A stretch of DNA of 64,000 nucleotides from Siphonobacter sp. SORGH_AS_0500 (GCF_002838835.1 NZ_NHPP01000014.1:1-64000), one strand, 5' to 3'. Positions 52,884 to 63,621 are shown, counted from the stretch's first letter. Numbers and translations are program-made. The notes: generated from the letters alone by a model not told the origin.

Positions 52884-55279
52884 TTATTCACTTTTCAGGC
52901 TTCGAACGGGATTCATTAAGGCCGCCCGCAGGGCCTGACTGCTCACCGTCAGCAGAGCAATCAGCAGGGCCAGCAGCCCGGCAGCCAAGAATATCCACCC
53001 GCTAATCTGGATGCGATATGCAAAGCTGTTTAGCCACTCGTTCATCATCCACCACGTCAGCGGCGAGGCCATCAGGAAGGCCAGTCCCACGAGTTTGAGA
53101 AAATCGCGAGATAACAAGGTGATTAATTGAAATTCATTGGCTCCCAGTACTTTACGTACGCCGATTTCTTTCGTCCGTTGCTCTGCCGCATACGCAGCTA
53201 GTCCGAACAAACCGAGGCAGGCAACGAGGATGGTCAGGATGGAGAAAACCAGTACAACCTGGGCCGTCCGCTGTTCAGTCTGGTAAAGGTTGTTCAGGTG
53301 CTGGTCCAGAAAAGTGTATTCAAAAGCCGACTGCGGCAGGCTTTCCGAAAAAACGTTTTCGAGTTGTGACATGGTCTGCGTCAGTCGCTGGGTCCGAAGT
53401 TTCACCAGCAGGTAGCGATACGATTCGGTATTGGCGTTATGAAAAGCATAACCGCCGATGGGTTGATGGAAATTTTCAAAATGAAAGTCTTCCACTACGC
53501 CAACGATTTCCGAGTTATTATCACCAAAAAGCCCGTAAGCTTTCCGGCCAATGGCATTTTCGGGAGTATAGCCAAGAAAAGTTACGGCATTGCGGTTCAA
53601 CACTACCTGAACCGTCGTGTCTTTGGCGTCTTTGGCCACGGAGGGAAGGGTTTTCCCAGCGATCAGTTTCAGTCCTAGCACCTGTACAAAATCCGGCGTG
53701 GCATGATTGGTCGTCATTTTGAATTCTTCCGAAGACTGTAGATTCTTTCGTAGGGAACGCCCACTGCCACCGTTGGCCGGAAACGTCTGGCTCCGGCATA
53801 CCTCCACCACGTCGGGCAGAGAACGGACGCGGTTCATCAGTCCGTCAATCTGCGGTTTGGACTCCGCCGCCACCGTCGTAATCGCTACCACCTGTTCAGG
53901 CTGATAGCCCAGTTTCTGATGCTGCACAAACCGGAGCTGCTGGTAAAAAATGATGCTGCTGATGATGAGCACAATGGAAGCCGTAAACTGAATGACAACC
54001 AGACTGCGACGAAACAGGCCGGCTCCCGTGCTGGACCGGAAATTGGTTTGCAGCAGGTTTTTAGGGGAGTACGATGACAGGTACAAAGCGGGGTACGAAC
54101 CAGCAATCAGGGTAACGAGGGTTCCCGTCAGCAGTAATCCGGCCAGAACCTCCGGCGACAGCAGGGCATAGGCCGTCAGGTGCCGAGAGGCAAGGCGATT
54201 GAATATCGGTAAAAAGGCTTCCAGCAGAGCCACACTAAGAAGAATGGACAGCAAGACCAGAATCGCCGTTTCTATATAAAATCGACGGGCCATCAGATTT
54301 CGGGAGGCTCCCAATGCTTTATTGATACCTACCTCCCGAAAACGTTGCTGGGAGCGGGCCGTACTCAGATTCATGTAATTGATACAGGCAATCACCAGTA
54401 CCACCAATGCAAGGATAACCAGAATGCGTACCTGCTGCGGATCACCGATTTTGCTAGTGTAGACATGGGCGACGTCTTCGGAGTGCAGATGAATGTCCGT
54501 TAACAGTTGCAGGTAAGCGGTATAATAACGGTTCTCGACGGAAACATTTTGTTTAATCAGCTTATCCAGCTGCCGTTCTACCGAAGCGGGTTGGGTTTGA
54601 GGATTCAACACTACGTACGTTTCAAAACTGGCATTGCTCCAGGAAAGGTTTTTATACGCCCAGGTTTCCGTGGCGAAAGAACCAATCAGGTTGGCATCGA
54701 AGGAGGAATGATCCGGAAAATCGGCGTAAACCCCCGTAACCTCAAGGGTGGTCCGGTTATCGACTTTTAGGACTTTTCCGACCGGATTTTCGTCTCCGAA
54801 ATAGCGTTCAGCCGTACCCTGACTGATCAGCACCTGATTTGGTTTGTCCAATGCCGTTTGGGGATTACCCTGAATGAGCGGAATATCGAATACCCGAAAA
54901 AGCGTGGAATCGGCCCAGTACAGGTTTTTTTCCACGAATTTTTTTCGCCCGTTGTAATAAAAGCTGATTCGCCAAAGTTGTGTTTCAGAAACCGAACCTG
55001 CTGCTTCACCCCGGGAATTTTCTCCAGCATGGTGGGACCGATGATGTTCGGAGCCGTTGCCCATTTCTCCTGCTTTCCGTCAAAAGAGACCGCTAGATTC
55101 ACCCGGTAAATCTGTTCTGCCTGCTTATGATACTGATCGAAGACCAACTCATCCTTGATGTATAAAAACAGCAGTAACGAAATCGTAAGGCCCAGAGAAA
55201 GGCCCAGCATATTCAGGCCGGTAAATAAGCGACTCTTCCAGAGGTTGCGGAGGGCAATTTTGAAATAGTTCTGAAACAT
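52884..55279 (-). pseudogene. MacB/FtsX-like permease, paralogue 12, single frame break
   Basis: Two overlapping frames join into about 798 residues, from MFQNYFKIALRNLWKSR to ALMNPVRSLKSE. The break is in the run at 54939-54945 (seven A on the coding strand), where eight restore FITTGEKKFVEKNLYWADST. Until then the upstream frame reads correctly, and afterwards the downstream one does. The coupling helices are QQRFREVGINKALGASRNLM (Asn in place of Arg before Lys, unusual) and RTKEIGVRKVLGANEFQL. The gene is somewhat richer in G and C than its neighbours. It lies 81 bp after the preceding permease, across a perfect 14-bp hairpin. Confidence 0.88.
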
Positions 55280-55323
55280 AAGTGCGGATGCAAAGGAGTT
55301 AACAACAAGTCAATGACGAAGGA

Positions 55324-55354
55324 AACCCTACGGCAGAGCCTCTGCCGTAGGGTT
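55324..55354 (-). terminator. Perfect 14-bp hairpin between permease genes
   Basis: AACCCTACGGCAGA and TCTGCCGTAGGGTT pair with a 3-base loop. It sits 7 bp past the stop at 55361 and 45 bp before the next start (55279). No T run follows, so it may be a processing or attenuation stem. Confidence 0.55.
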
Positions 55355-55360
55355 AGGAAA

Positions 55361-57778
55361 TTATTCCGTTTTCAGACTTTTGACCGGATTGGTCAGCGAA
55401 GCCCGGATGGCCTGGCTACTCACAGTTAGCAGAGCGACCAGCAAGGCTAATCCGCCCGCCAGCAGAAATAACCAGACATTCAACGTAATGCGGTAGGCAA
55501 AGCCTTCCAGCCACCGATTCATTACGTACCAGGCCAGGGGCGAGGCAATGAGAAAGGCAATGCCAATCAAACGGATAAAATCGCTGGATAATAGCGTAAT
55601 CAATTGAATTTCTGATGCTCCCAGCACTTTTCGAACGCCAATTTCTTTGGTGCGGCGTTCGGCTGAGTAAGCCGCCAGACCAAATAAACCCAGACAGGCA
55701 ATTACGATGGCCGTAATGGCGAAGGCCATGAACACTTTCCCGATGCGTTGTTCACTTCGATAAATACTGTCGAAGGCTTCATCCATAAACTGAGACTGAA
55801 ACGGCTGACCCGGCATCACTTTATTCCAAACCTGTTCAATCTGACCGACGGTTTCGGATAGGTTTTGCGTCTTGAGTCTGAAATTGGCCCATCCTGCTGG
55901 TTTTGAACTCAGTTGCAGGGACAAGGCCCCAACGTTTTCCCGCAGGGATTCGTAATTAAAGTTTTTAACGACGCCAATGACCGTTAATTCTTGGGTTTGG
56001 CCCGTTCGCATATCTTCAAGGACCGAAATCTTTTTACCAATCGGATCTTTATATCCGAAAAGTTTGACGGCTGTTTCGTTGAGAATAATGCCAGAAGAAT
56101 CGGTAGCCATGTGAGGCGAAAAGTTACGCCCGGCAATAATTTTCAATCCCAGTGTTTTCGTATAATCCGGGTCAACGTACCACTCCTGCATTTGGACGGC
56201 CCGTTCCTGCACCACTTCTCCTTCTGGAAAAAACGAGTTATCGCCCCGCCAGGATGGAATGGGTAAATACCCCGTTACGGTACCATTCTGAACGCCGGGA
56301 ATTCGCAGGATTTCGTTTTTCAGGGCTTGTACCTGAGGACCATACACGCCATTCAGCATCAAAACCTGATCCCGGTTGAAGCCTACTTTTTCCTTCTGAA
56401 TGAATGTTAGCTGGTAATAAATGGCCAGGGTGCAGATGATGAGAAATACCGAAGAAAAAAACTGGAAAACGACCAGCGAACTTCGCAACCAGCCGCTCCG
56501 CATACCCGTTGTTAACGTTCCTTTCAGCACTTTGGCAGGCTCAAAGGCAGATAAGTAAAAAGCCGGATAGCTGCCCGCCAATATGCCCACTAGTAAGGCA
56601 AAAAGCAGTAATACGGGAAGGAGATACCAGTCTTTGAAAAAGCTGAGTGATAACTGTTTATCCGCAAGGGTATTGAAAGCGGGCAACGCTAACTCGGCCA
56701 TAACCAGAGCAATGGCAAAGGCCATCAGGCTTAGCAAAACTGATTCAGTAAGAAATTGACCAATCAGATTTCCATTACCCGAACCCAGTACTTTCCGAAC
56801 GCCAACTTCCTTCGCCCGGTGAGCCGAACGGGCCGTAGCCAGATTCATGAAATTGATACAGGCGATCAGGAGAATGAAAATAGCAATGGCTGAAAAAATA
56901 TACACGTACTGAATGTTACTCTGCGGGTTCATCTCATCCACCCGATCCGAATACAGATGAATAGCAGTAACGGGGATGAGTGAGTAACGAATGTAACTGC
57001 CGGCAGCTTCCAGCTCAGCCATGCTTTTACCCAGCGTTTGCTGGATTAACGGCCCCGCCTGACGCGTGAAAAGTTCCTGCATCTGTCGTTCTACTTTTTT
57101 CGGGGAAACGCCGGGTTTGAGCAACAGGTAGGTACACAAATTATGACTCAACCAGTAGTCTTCCTTGCTTCTGGCGTTATCCAGCATTGTAAAAAATAAA
57201 TCAGTCTTTAGGTGAGAAGTAGTGGGAAGGTCTTCGATAACTCCGGTCACTTTATAATCGTCGGAACCATTGACGCGTAAGGTCTTTCCCAGTGCTTCAA
57301 CGGTATCAAAATACTTCAGAGCCATTTTACGAGTAATAACCACCGTGTGCGGCTGATTGAGAGCCGTCTTCGGATTACCGGAAAGCATCGGGATACCCAG
57401 TACTTCGAAAATTCCTGAATCTGCATAAACTTCTTTTTCCTGAATCTTTTCTGTGCCTTTCCAGATCATGCCGGGAGCCTGATTGAGAATGCGGGCAGCC
57501 GCTTCGATTTCAGGGTAATTCTGAACCAAAGCCGCAGCCATCGGTGCCGAACTATTGGACGTATGCGTATCTGAGCCCCCAAATCGAATGTCTGAGTTAA
57601 TGCGATAAACCCGGTCGGCATGATTCAGGAAACGATCATAACTCAACTCATCCAGAATGTAGAAGCTGATGAGCAGACAGGTCGCAATACCAAAGGCCAG
57701 ACCGAAAAGGTTAATGGCCGAATAGGTCTTGTTTCGCCAGAGGTTACGGAGGGCGATTTTGAAATAATTAGATAGCAT
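55361..57778 (-). CDS. MacB/FtsX-like ABC transporter permease, paralogue 13
   Basis: An 805-residue permease. The frame is open 22 codons further (to 57844), but MLSNYFKIALRNLWRNK at 57778 is the family start. The coupling helices are AHRAKEVGVRKVLGSGNGNL (Gly-rich at its end) and RTKEIGVRKVLGASEIQL, and the C-terminus is SLTNPVKSLKTE. The first half carries a long acidic/amide stretch (EDYWLSHNLCTYLLLKPG) in periplasmic domain 1. It is followed by an 81-bp gap with a perfect hairpin and preceded by 122 bp without a strong stem. Confidence 0.93.
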   Translation of the reverse strand: MLSNYFKIALRNLWRNKTYSAINLFGLAFGIATCLLISFYILDELSYDRFLNHADRVYRINSDIRFGGSDTHTSNSSAPMAAALVQNYPEIEAAARILNQAPGMIWKGTEKIQEKEVYADSGIFEVLGIPMLSGNPKTALNQPHTVVITRKMALKYFDTVEALGKTLRVNGSDDYKVTGVIEDLPTTSHLKTDLFFTMLDNARSKEDYWLSHNLCTYLLLKPGVSPKKVERQMQELFTRQAGPLIQQTLGKSMAELEAAGSYIRYSLIPVTAIHLYSDRVDEMNPQSNIQYVYIFSAIAIFILLIACINFMNLATARSAHRAKEVGVRKVLGSGNGNLIGQFLTESVLLSLMAFAIALVMAELALPAFNTLADKQLSLSFFKDWYLLPVLLLFALLVGILAGSYPAFYLSAFEPAKVLKGTLTTGMRSGWLRSSLVVFQFFSSVFLIICTLAIYYQLTFIQKEKVGFNRDQVLMLNGVYGPQVQALKNEILRIPGVQNGTVTGYLPIPSWRGDNSFFPEGEVVQERAVQMQEWYVDPDYTKTLGLKIIAGRNFSPHMATDSSGIILNETAVKLFGYKDPIGKKISVLEDMRTGQTQELTVIGVVKNFNYESLRENVGALSLQLSSKPAGWANFRLKTQNLSETVGQIEQVWNKVMPGQPFQSQFMDEAFDSIYRSEQRIGKVFMAFAITAIVIACLGLFGLAAYSAERRTKEIGVRKVLGASEIQLITLLSSDFIRLIGIAFLIASPLAWYVMNRWLEGFAYRITLNVWLFLLAGGLALLVALLTVSSQAIRASLTNPVKSLKTE

Positions 57779-57900
57779 ATCGATTGCTGATTGATCGTTT
57801 TTGGTTGTTAGGAAACGAGACTTTCCGAAGAGGCTGATGGCCATTTTACAAGCAACCGCCCTTTACAGACAATCATCAACTAAGAACTAACACTCACCCT

Positions 57901-60305
57901 TTACTCACTCTTTAAACTCCTGACCGGATTGGTCAAAGCAGCCCGAATGGACTGGTAACTCACCGTCCCCAGAGCAATCAGCAGGGTTAACAACCCCGCT
58001 TCCGCAAATACCCACCATTGTACGGAAATGTGATAGGCAAATTGCTCCAGCCAGCGATCCATCGTTACCCAGACCAGTGGAATCGAAATAAGTAGAGCTA
58101 TCACCACCAGTTTGATATAGTCTCTGGTGAGGAGCGTTGAAATTTGAAGGACACTGGCTCCCAATACTTTACGAATACCGATTTCCTTGGTTCGCTGTTC
58201 GGCACTGAAGGCAGCCAGCCCCAGCAGACCCAGGCAGGCAATGAAAATGGACAAGCCCGAAGCCAGTGTAAAGAGTGAACTGTATTGCTGCTCGGTCTGG
58301 TACTGTCGGTTATAATGCTCGTCGGCGAAGTAAAAACTAAAGAGGTTGCCCGGAAAGTAACGTTCGTAAGCAGCTTTTAACTGCTGAATATGCTCATGAA
58401 CGTGATCCGTTGAAATTTCGGCGGTCAGATACGTGGTGTTCTGTTGGGGCCAGTAAACAATGGGCTGAATAGCCTCTTTCAGACCCAGGTGGTGATAGTT
58501 TTTTACAACGCCAACCACTTCAACAGCCTGTCCGTTGAATAAAACCGTTTTGCCGAGAATGGCTGAGGGAGAATAGCCTAACTTGGCCGCTGTCGCTTCG
58601 TTGACCATAAAGGCATGAACGTCGCTCCAGGGTTTTTCGGTTTCGCTTTTTGTGAAACTACGGCCACTGGCCAGGGAGATTCCGTAAGTCTTGAAGAACT
58701 GATCATCACAGATTAAGACGGCAAAGCTCGTTTTCTGGTCGGGTGAAGACTGATCCGTTCGCAGGACGTTTTCCGTGGAAAAATTAAAACCACTTCCCGG
58801 TACATTGCCAGAGGAACTAAAGGCCGTTACAAAGGGAAGCTGACTCAGGGCATTTCTGAAGCCAGCCGTACGGGTCAGGAACGTGCTGTCGCGACCCACT
58901 TCTGGTCCCTGCATGACCAGCCGTTGCTGCAGGGTAACTCCCAGATTCTTCCGTTGCATGTAATGCAGTTGCTGGTAGACAATGAAAGTCGCCGCAATAA
59001 GGGTGATGGAGATACTAAACTGAAAAAGAACCAGTGACTGGCGTAACCAGCTTTTGCCGGACTTGAGCCAGCCGCCTTTTAAGCTAAGTAGGGGATTAAT
59101 ACCACTCAGGCAAAAGCCGTATAAAAACCAGAGACACCGATGCCGGCCAGAAAGAAAATGAAAGCGTAGAACCAGTAATGAGAGTCGAATAAAACGGACA
59201 GGGAAAGGTTCTTCTGGATCAGTGCGTTGAAAGGAGACTGAAGTACATCGACTACTACAAAAGCAATTAGTAAAGCGATGATATTCAGTATGATAGATTC
59301 GCCCAGAAATTGACCAATGATTTGAAATCGATGGGCTCCGATTACTTTTCTTACGCCCACTTCTTTGGATCTTTTGGAAACCAGAGCCGTACTTAGGTTG
59401 ACGTAATTGAACCAGGCAATGAGTAAGATGAGCGAGGCAATGCCACTCATCAGGTACACAAAGCCCAAATTTCCGAAGGTGGTGAACGAATCGGTTAGCG
59501 AAGCTCCCAGGTGTTGAAATTGAACGGCTTGTAACCGGATTTGATCCGTGCTTCCGGTAGGCAACGTCTTGAGTAACTGATTGAATTTCTGTTCTGCCCT
59601 TAATGCTTCGGCCTGAGGGGTGAGTAACACATAGGTGGTTACAAACTGAGCTCCAACGCCAGCGGGGTCTACCCAGCTATTGTCTTTAATGACCGAAGGA
59701 TTCGCCAGCGTAGCCATTGAAAAGATAATATCTGCCTGGATATCAGAATTTTCTAGCATATTCTCATAAACCAAAGCTACGGTGTATTCCGTTTTTCCAA
59801 ACTGATTATCAACCGTAATCGGTTGGCCTACCGCCGCTGCGTTACCAAATAATTTTTCAGCTTCGCGTAGGGAAAGGCCGACGGTTCTGGGCTTGTTCAG
59901 CTCAGAAACAGACCCCGATTGAACCGGAAACTGAAAGAGATGAAACAGTGAAGCGTCGGCATAAATGGTCTTATCTTCCCGAATGGTTTTTTCCGCAACC
60001 CTGACCATGCCATTTCCCAGGCCTTCGGCAATCCGGCAGTAGGATTCTAGTTCCGGGAAATTAGCCCGGAGTATTACCCCGGGAGCTGAAGAAGACTGCG
60101 TTGAGCCCGACTGCGGCTGCATCAGGACTCGGTACAGACGAGCCAGCTTAGGGTGGAAGGTATTAAAACTCCGCTCAAAACTAACGTACTCCAGAATGAG
60201 AAGTGAGGCCGTTAACCCCAATGCCAGACCGGTTAAATTCACTGTGGAAAACAGTCTGTTCTTCCACAGACTTCGCCAGGCAATTTTCAGATAGTTCTGT
60301 AACAT
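57901..60305 (-). pseudogene. MacB/FtsX-like permease, paralogue 14, single frame break
   Basis: Two frames join into about 801 residues. The upstream part ends at FYTAFA-stop (59106). Adding one C to the CC run at 59109-59110 (GG on the plus strand) gives TAFALSGINPLLSLKGGWLK, then a normal TM5 (QSLVLFQFSISITLIAATF) and the downstream frame MQRKNLGVTLQQRL. The coupling helices are SKRSKEVGVRKVIGAHRFQI and RTKEIGIRKVLGASVLQI, and the C-terminus is ALTNPVRSLKSE. This run is only two bases long, so it is the weakest case for a base-calling error and the strongest for a real mutation. Confidence 0.87.
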
Positions 60306-60442
60306 GACTGCTAGGGTCTTAGGCTTTGATGGTTATTAGTTGTTCGTTGACGGTTGCTGAGGAGAATACGTTTAATCAGCGTCGATTTTGAAGTATTTTC
60401 TGAAAATACCCTTCAAAACAAGGACCAACCATCAACTACCCG

Positions 60443-62815
60443 TTACTCACTTTTCAGACTTTTCACAGGATTGGCGGTTGCTGCCCGGAATGCCTGTGAA
60501 CTCACCGTAAATACAGCAACGATAAGAGCCAGCAAGCCCGCTCCAACAAACACCCACCAACTGAGCGAAACGTGGTAGTAGAATTTTTCGAGATAACCAT
60601 TCAAGGCCCACCACGCAATTGGTGAGGCTAGTACAAAGGCAATACCGACTAGCTTCACAAAATCTTTAGATAAAAGCGTAATGACGCTGATTATACTGGC
60701 TCCCAGTACTTTTCGTATGCCAATTTCTTTCGTACGTTGTTCAGCTGTAAAGGCCGCCAGCCCTAAGAGTCCTAAACAGGAAATGAAAATGCCCAGCCCG
60801 GCGAAGATGCGGGCCAGTGCACCTGCGACTTGTTCCGTACGGTAGAGTTTTCCGTATTCCACATCGGCGAAATTGTACGTGAAAGGGAATCGGGGATTTA
60901 CCTCTTTGCATACGGATTCCAAACTGGCAAGGGCCTGTTGGGTCTGGCCCGGCTGCGTACGCACCATCATCTGGCCGTAGTAGGTGGGAGACCAACCGAC
61001 GTTCAGTCGCAGAATCAGCGGTCTGATTTGTTCATGAAGGGAATGAAAATGGAAATCATCGACCAGTCCAACAATGGTGCCGGGACGATCCCAAAAAGTG
61101 ATGGGTTTACCCACCGGATCTTTGTATCCCATCAGTTGGGCAGCGGCCCGATTTACTAATACGGCCCCCGAATCGGTGGCGTATTTGGGAGAAAATTCCC
61201 GTCCGGCTAGTAGTTTAATGCCCAGTGTTTTCAGTCCGTCGTATCCAATAGCCGATGCCTCAAAAAGTGGACGACTTTCAGGGTCTTTACCGGGCCAGGA
61301 TACGCCCGTGGTATTGCTCCCAAATTCGCCTAGTGCCTGATTAATGGAACTCACGGCCAGGATGCCCGGCTTGCGTAACAACTGCTGCTGAGCCACGGGA
61401 AATTTGGTTGATAACTCGCCTTCCAGGGGGACGTAAATCAGGTTTTCGCGATTGTATCCCAGGTTTTTGTTCTGGATGAAATGCACCTGCCGATAAATAA
61501 TGATCGTTCCGATGATCAATAAAATGGAAAGGGTAAACTGAAAGACGACCAATCCCTGACGGAACAGTTTGCTGCCTCTGGAAAATTTCAGTCGGCCTTT
61601 CAATACGCGGGCAGGATTAAATCCAGACAGATAAAACGCCGGGTAACTTCCTGCAATGACACCAGTCAGTAGCGTAACGCCGAGCAGAAGCACATACGTA
61701 GACGCACGGGTATACTGTAAATCCAGTTGTTTTTCGGTAAGTTCGTTGAAACTGGGTAACACCAGTTCAATCACCCCAATGGCCAGTAATACGGCTAGAA
61801 AAGAAATCAATAAGGATTCTGAAAGAAACTGCCCAATGAGTGATTCACGAACGGCTCCCATCACTTTCCGAACGCCCACTTCGCGACTCCGACGCTCCGA
61901 ACGGGCCGTACTTAAATTCATGAAGTTGATACAGGCAATCAGTAATATAAAAATGGCAACAATACTAAACAGCCGGACGTATTCGATACGACCGCCATTC
62001 TGAAATCCACCCCGCCAGTCATTATACAGATATGACTCGCTTAGTTTCTGCATGAAAAGATCGTTGGGGTATTCTTCTTTCCGGTAATTATTCAGAAATT
62101 TTTTAAGGCGTTTTTCCACGTTAGCCAGATTCGCATCCGGACGAACTTCAAAAATGAGCCGAGGGCCGTTGTTGCCCCAGTTTTCAATCCATGAATTCCG
62201 TTTACGGAAGTCCTCCCATGTTAACAGGAAATCATATTTCTCAGAAGCCTGGGGAGGAAGATTTTCGAATACGGCGGTAACTTTATACGGAGTGGTACTA
62301 CCAGCTACCTCCACCGTTTTTCCGAGGGCTTTTTCGGGGCTGCCAAAGTAATTATCCGCCAGTTTTCGGGAAATAGCTACGCTTTCTGGTGTTTTTAGTG
62401 CGGTAGCTTTGGTCCCTGCCAGTAACGGTATGGAAAGCATTTTGAACCAGTCTTCACCGGCCCAGCGAACCTTCTGTTTATTGAATTTCTCACCAACGGT
62501 AAAATTCAACTGATCTTCCCAGGTAAAACCAGAAGCGTGTACAATCTCTGGAAATTTCTTTTTCAACTCATAACTGAGCATTCCGGGTGTATGAGATCCG
62601 GCATTGGTTTCTCCGTTAAAAGTCTGTCGCTGCATGACCCGATACAACACCGGGCTTTTTTCGTGGAAACTATCCATTGCCAGCTCATCCTGCACCCAGA
62701 GCCCAATCAGCAAACTACAGGAGACGCCCAAGGCTAGCCCAACAATATTAATGAGCGAAAACACACCATTCCGTATCAAATTACGAAAAGCAATTTTAAG
62801 ATAGTTGGTGAACAT
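60443..62815 (-). CDS. MacB/FtsX-like ABC transporter permease, paralogue 15 (first after the ATPase)
   Basis: A 790-residue permease, the closest to the ATPase gene (116 bp downstream of it). The start is MFTNYLKIAFRNLIRNG. The coupling helices are ERRSREVGVRKVMGAVRESL and RTKEIGIRKVLGASIISV, and the C-terminus is ATANPVKSLKSE. A GGFQNGGRIEYVRLFSIVA segment before TM2 ties it to the subfamily of 16986-19360 and 33540-35933. As the gene next to the ATPase and adaptor, it is the most likely constitutive partner of the complex, while the others may be alternates. It is followed by 137 bp with small GATGGTT/AACCATC inverted segments. Confidence 0.93.
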   Translation of the reverse strand: MFTNYLKIAFRNLIRNGVFSLINIVGLALGVSCSLLIGLWVQDELAMDSFHEKSPVLYRVMQRQTFNGETNAGSHTPGMLSYELKKKFPEIVHASGFTWEDQLNFTVGEKFNKQKVRWAGEDWFKMLSIPLLAGTKATALKTPESVAISRKLADNYFGSPEKALGKTVEVAGSTTPYKVTAVFENLPPQASEKYDFLLTWEDFRKRNSWIENWGNNGPRLIFEVRPDANLANVEKRLKKFLNNYRKEEYPNDLFMQKLSESYLYNDWRGGFQNGGRIEYVRLFSIVAIFILLIACINFMNLSTARSERRSREVGVRKVMGAVRESLIGQFLSESLLISFLAVLLAIGVIELVLPSFNELTEKQLDLQYTRASTYVLLLGVTLLTGVIAGSYPAFYLSGFNPARVLKGRLKFSRGSKLFRQGLVVFQFTLSILLIIGTIIIYRQVHFIQNKNLGYNRENLIYVPLEGELSTKFPVAQQQLLRKPGILAVSSINQALGEFGSNTTGVSWPGKDPESRPLFEASAIGYDGLKTLGIKLLAGREFSPKYATDSGAVLVNRAAAQLMGYKDPVGKPITFWDRPGTIVGLVDDFHFHSLHEQIRPLILRLNVGWSPTYYGQMMVRTQPGQTQQALASLESVCKEVNPRFPFTYNFADVEYGKLYRTEQVAGALARIFAGLGIFISCLGLLGLAAFTAEQRTKEIGIRKVLGASIISVITLLSKDFVKLVGIAFVLASPIAWWALNGYLEKFYYHVSLSWWVFVGAGLLALIVAVFTVSSQAFRAATANPVKSLKSE

Positions 62816-62849
62816 GGGTAGTCTTGAGTTTATTTCTGTTTACCGTTGT

Positions 62850-62920
62850 CGGTTTTCTGTTGTCAGTTTATTCAAAGCAACTCAAATGATGACTATAAGA
62901 GAACTGAAAACAGAAAACCG
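62850..62920. repeat. Low-complexity inverted repeat after the ATPase gene
   Basis: CGGTTTTCTGTTGTCAGTT (62850-62868) pairs with AACTGAAAACAGAAAACCG (62902-62920), with one mismatch in 19 bp. Outer TTTACCGTTG and CGTAAAC extend it irregularly. It lies between the ATPase stop (62932) and the first permease start (62815). Confidence 0.55.
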
Positions 62921-62931
62921 TAAACTGAAAA

Positions 62932-63621
62932 CTAGATGTGAAATTTCGTATTTACGTTTTCCGTAACGACGTGGCCATCGAAGAGGTTAATGATCCGGTG
63001 GCTGTAGTTGGCGTCGTAAGGGGAGTGGGTTACCATGATGATCGTCGTCCCTTCTTCGTTGAGCTGCTGTAAAAGTTTCATGACCTCTTCCCCGTTAGTC
63101 GAATCAAGGTTACCCGTCGGCTCATCGGCGAGGATTAGCTTCGGCTTGGCAACAACCGCCCGAGCAATGGCTACCCGTTGCTGCTGACCACCCGAAAGTT
63201 GTTGCGGGAAGTGGTCTTTCCGGTGCATGATGTTCATGCGGGTTAGTACCGTTTCCACGAGTTCCTTGCGTTCGGAAGCTGACTTGCCGAGGTAAAGCAG
63301 GGGTAACTCTACGTTCTCATACACCGTCAGTTCGTCAATCAGGTTAAAGCTCTGGAATACGAATCCGATGTTTCCCTTGCGAAGTTTAGCCCGCTGACGT
63401 TCCGAATATTTCGAGATTTCTTCACCCCAGAAGTTATACTCGCCCGTGGAAGGGTTATCGAGCATTCCTAATACGTTCAGTAAAGTTGATTTGCCGCAAC
63501 CCGAAGGTCCCATGATGGCAACAAATTCGCCGTCAGCAATTTCTACATTGACGTGATCCAGAGCCGTTGTTTCAATTTCTTCAGTACGGTAAACTTTGCG
63601 GAGGTTTTTGATTTGAATCAT
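62932..63621 (-). CDS. ABC transporter ATP-binding protein (MacB/LolD type)
   Basis: A 229-residue ATPase, the only one in the window. The order of motifs is: A-loop Tyr in KVYRTEEI, Walker [10 protein letters not shown] (near residue 40), Q-loop FVFQSFNLI, signature LSGGQQQR (near 145), Walker [15 protein letters not shown], and switch His in [11 protein letters not shown]. The LolD/MacB-type spacing and the TALDHVNV start are typical. It would hydrolyse ATP to drive mechanotransmission through FtsX-like permeases. It lies downstream of the HlyD-type adaptor gene, with 256 bp between that contain an inverted-repeat element, and directly upstream of the permease at 62815. Because no other ATPase is present, it may serve many of the 15 permeases. 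That is inference. Confidence 0.95.
   Translation of the reverse strand: MIQIKNLRKVYRTEEIETTALDHVNVEIADGEFVAIMGPSGCGKSTLLNVLGMLDNPSTGEYNFWGEEISKYSERQRAKLRKGNIGFVFQSFNLIDELTVYENVELPLLYLGKSASERKELVETVLTRMNIMHRKDHFPQQLSGGQQQRVAIARAVVAKPKLILADEPTGNLDSTNGEEVMKLLQQLNEEGTTIIMVTHSPYDANYSHRIINLFDGHVVTENVNTKFHI

Noticed and set aside
57779..57844. 22-residue extension of paralogue 13
   Set aside because: The same reasoning applies; the ATG at 57778 matches the family start.
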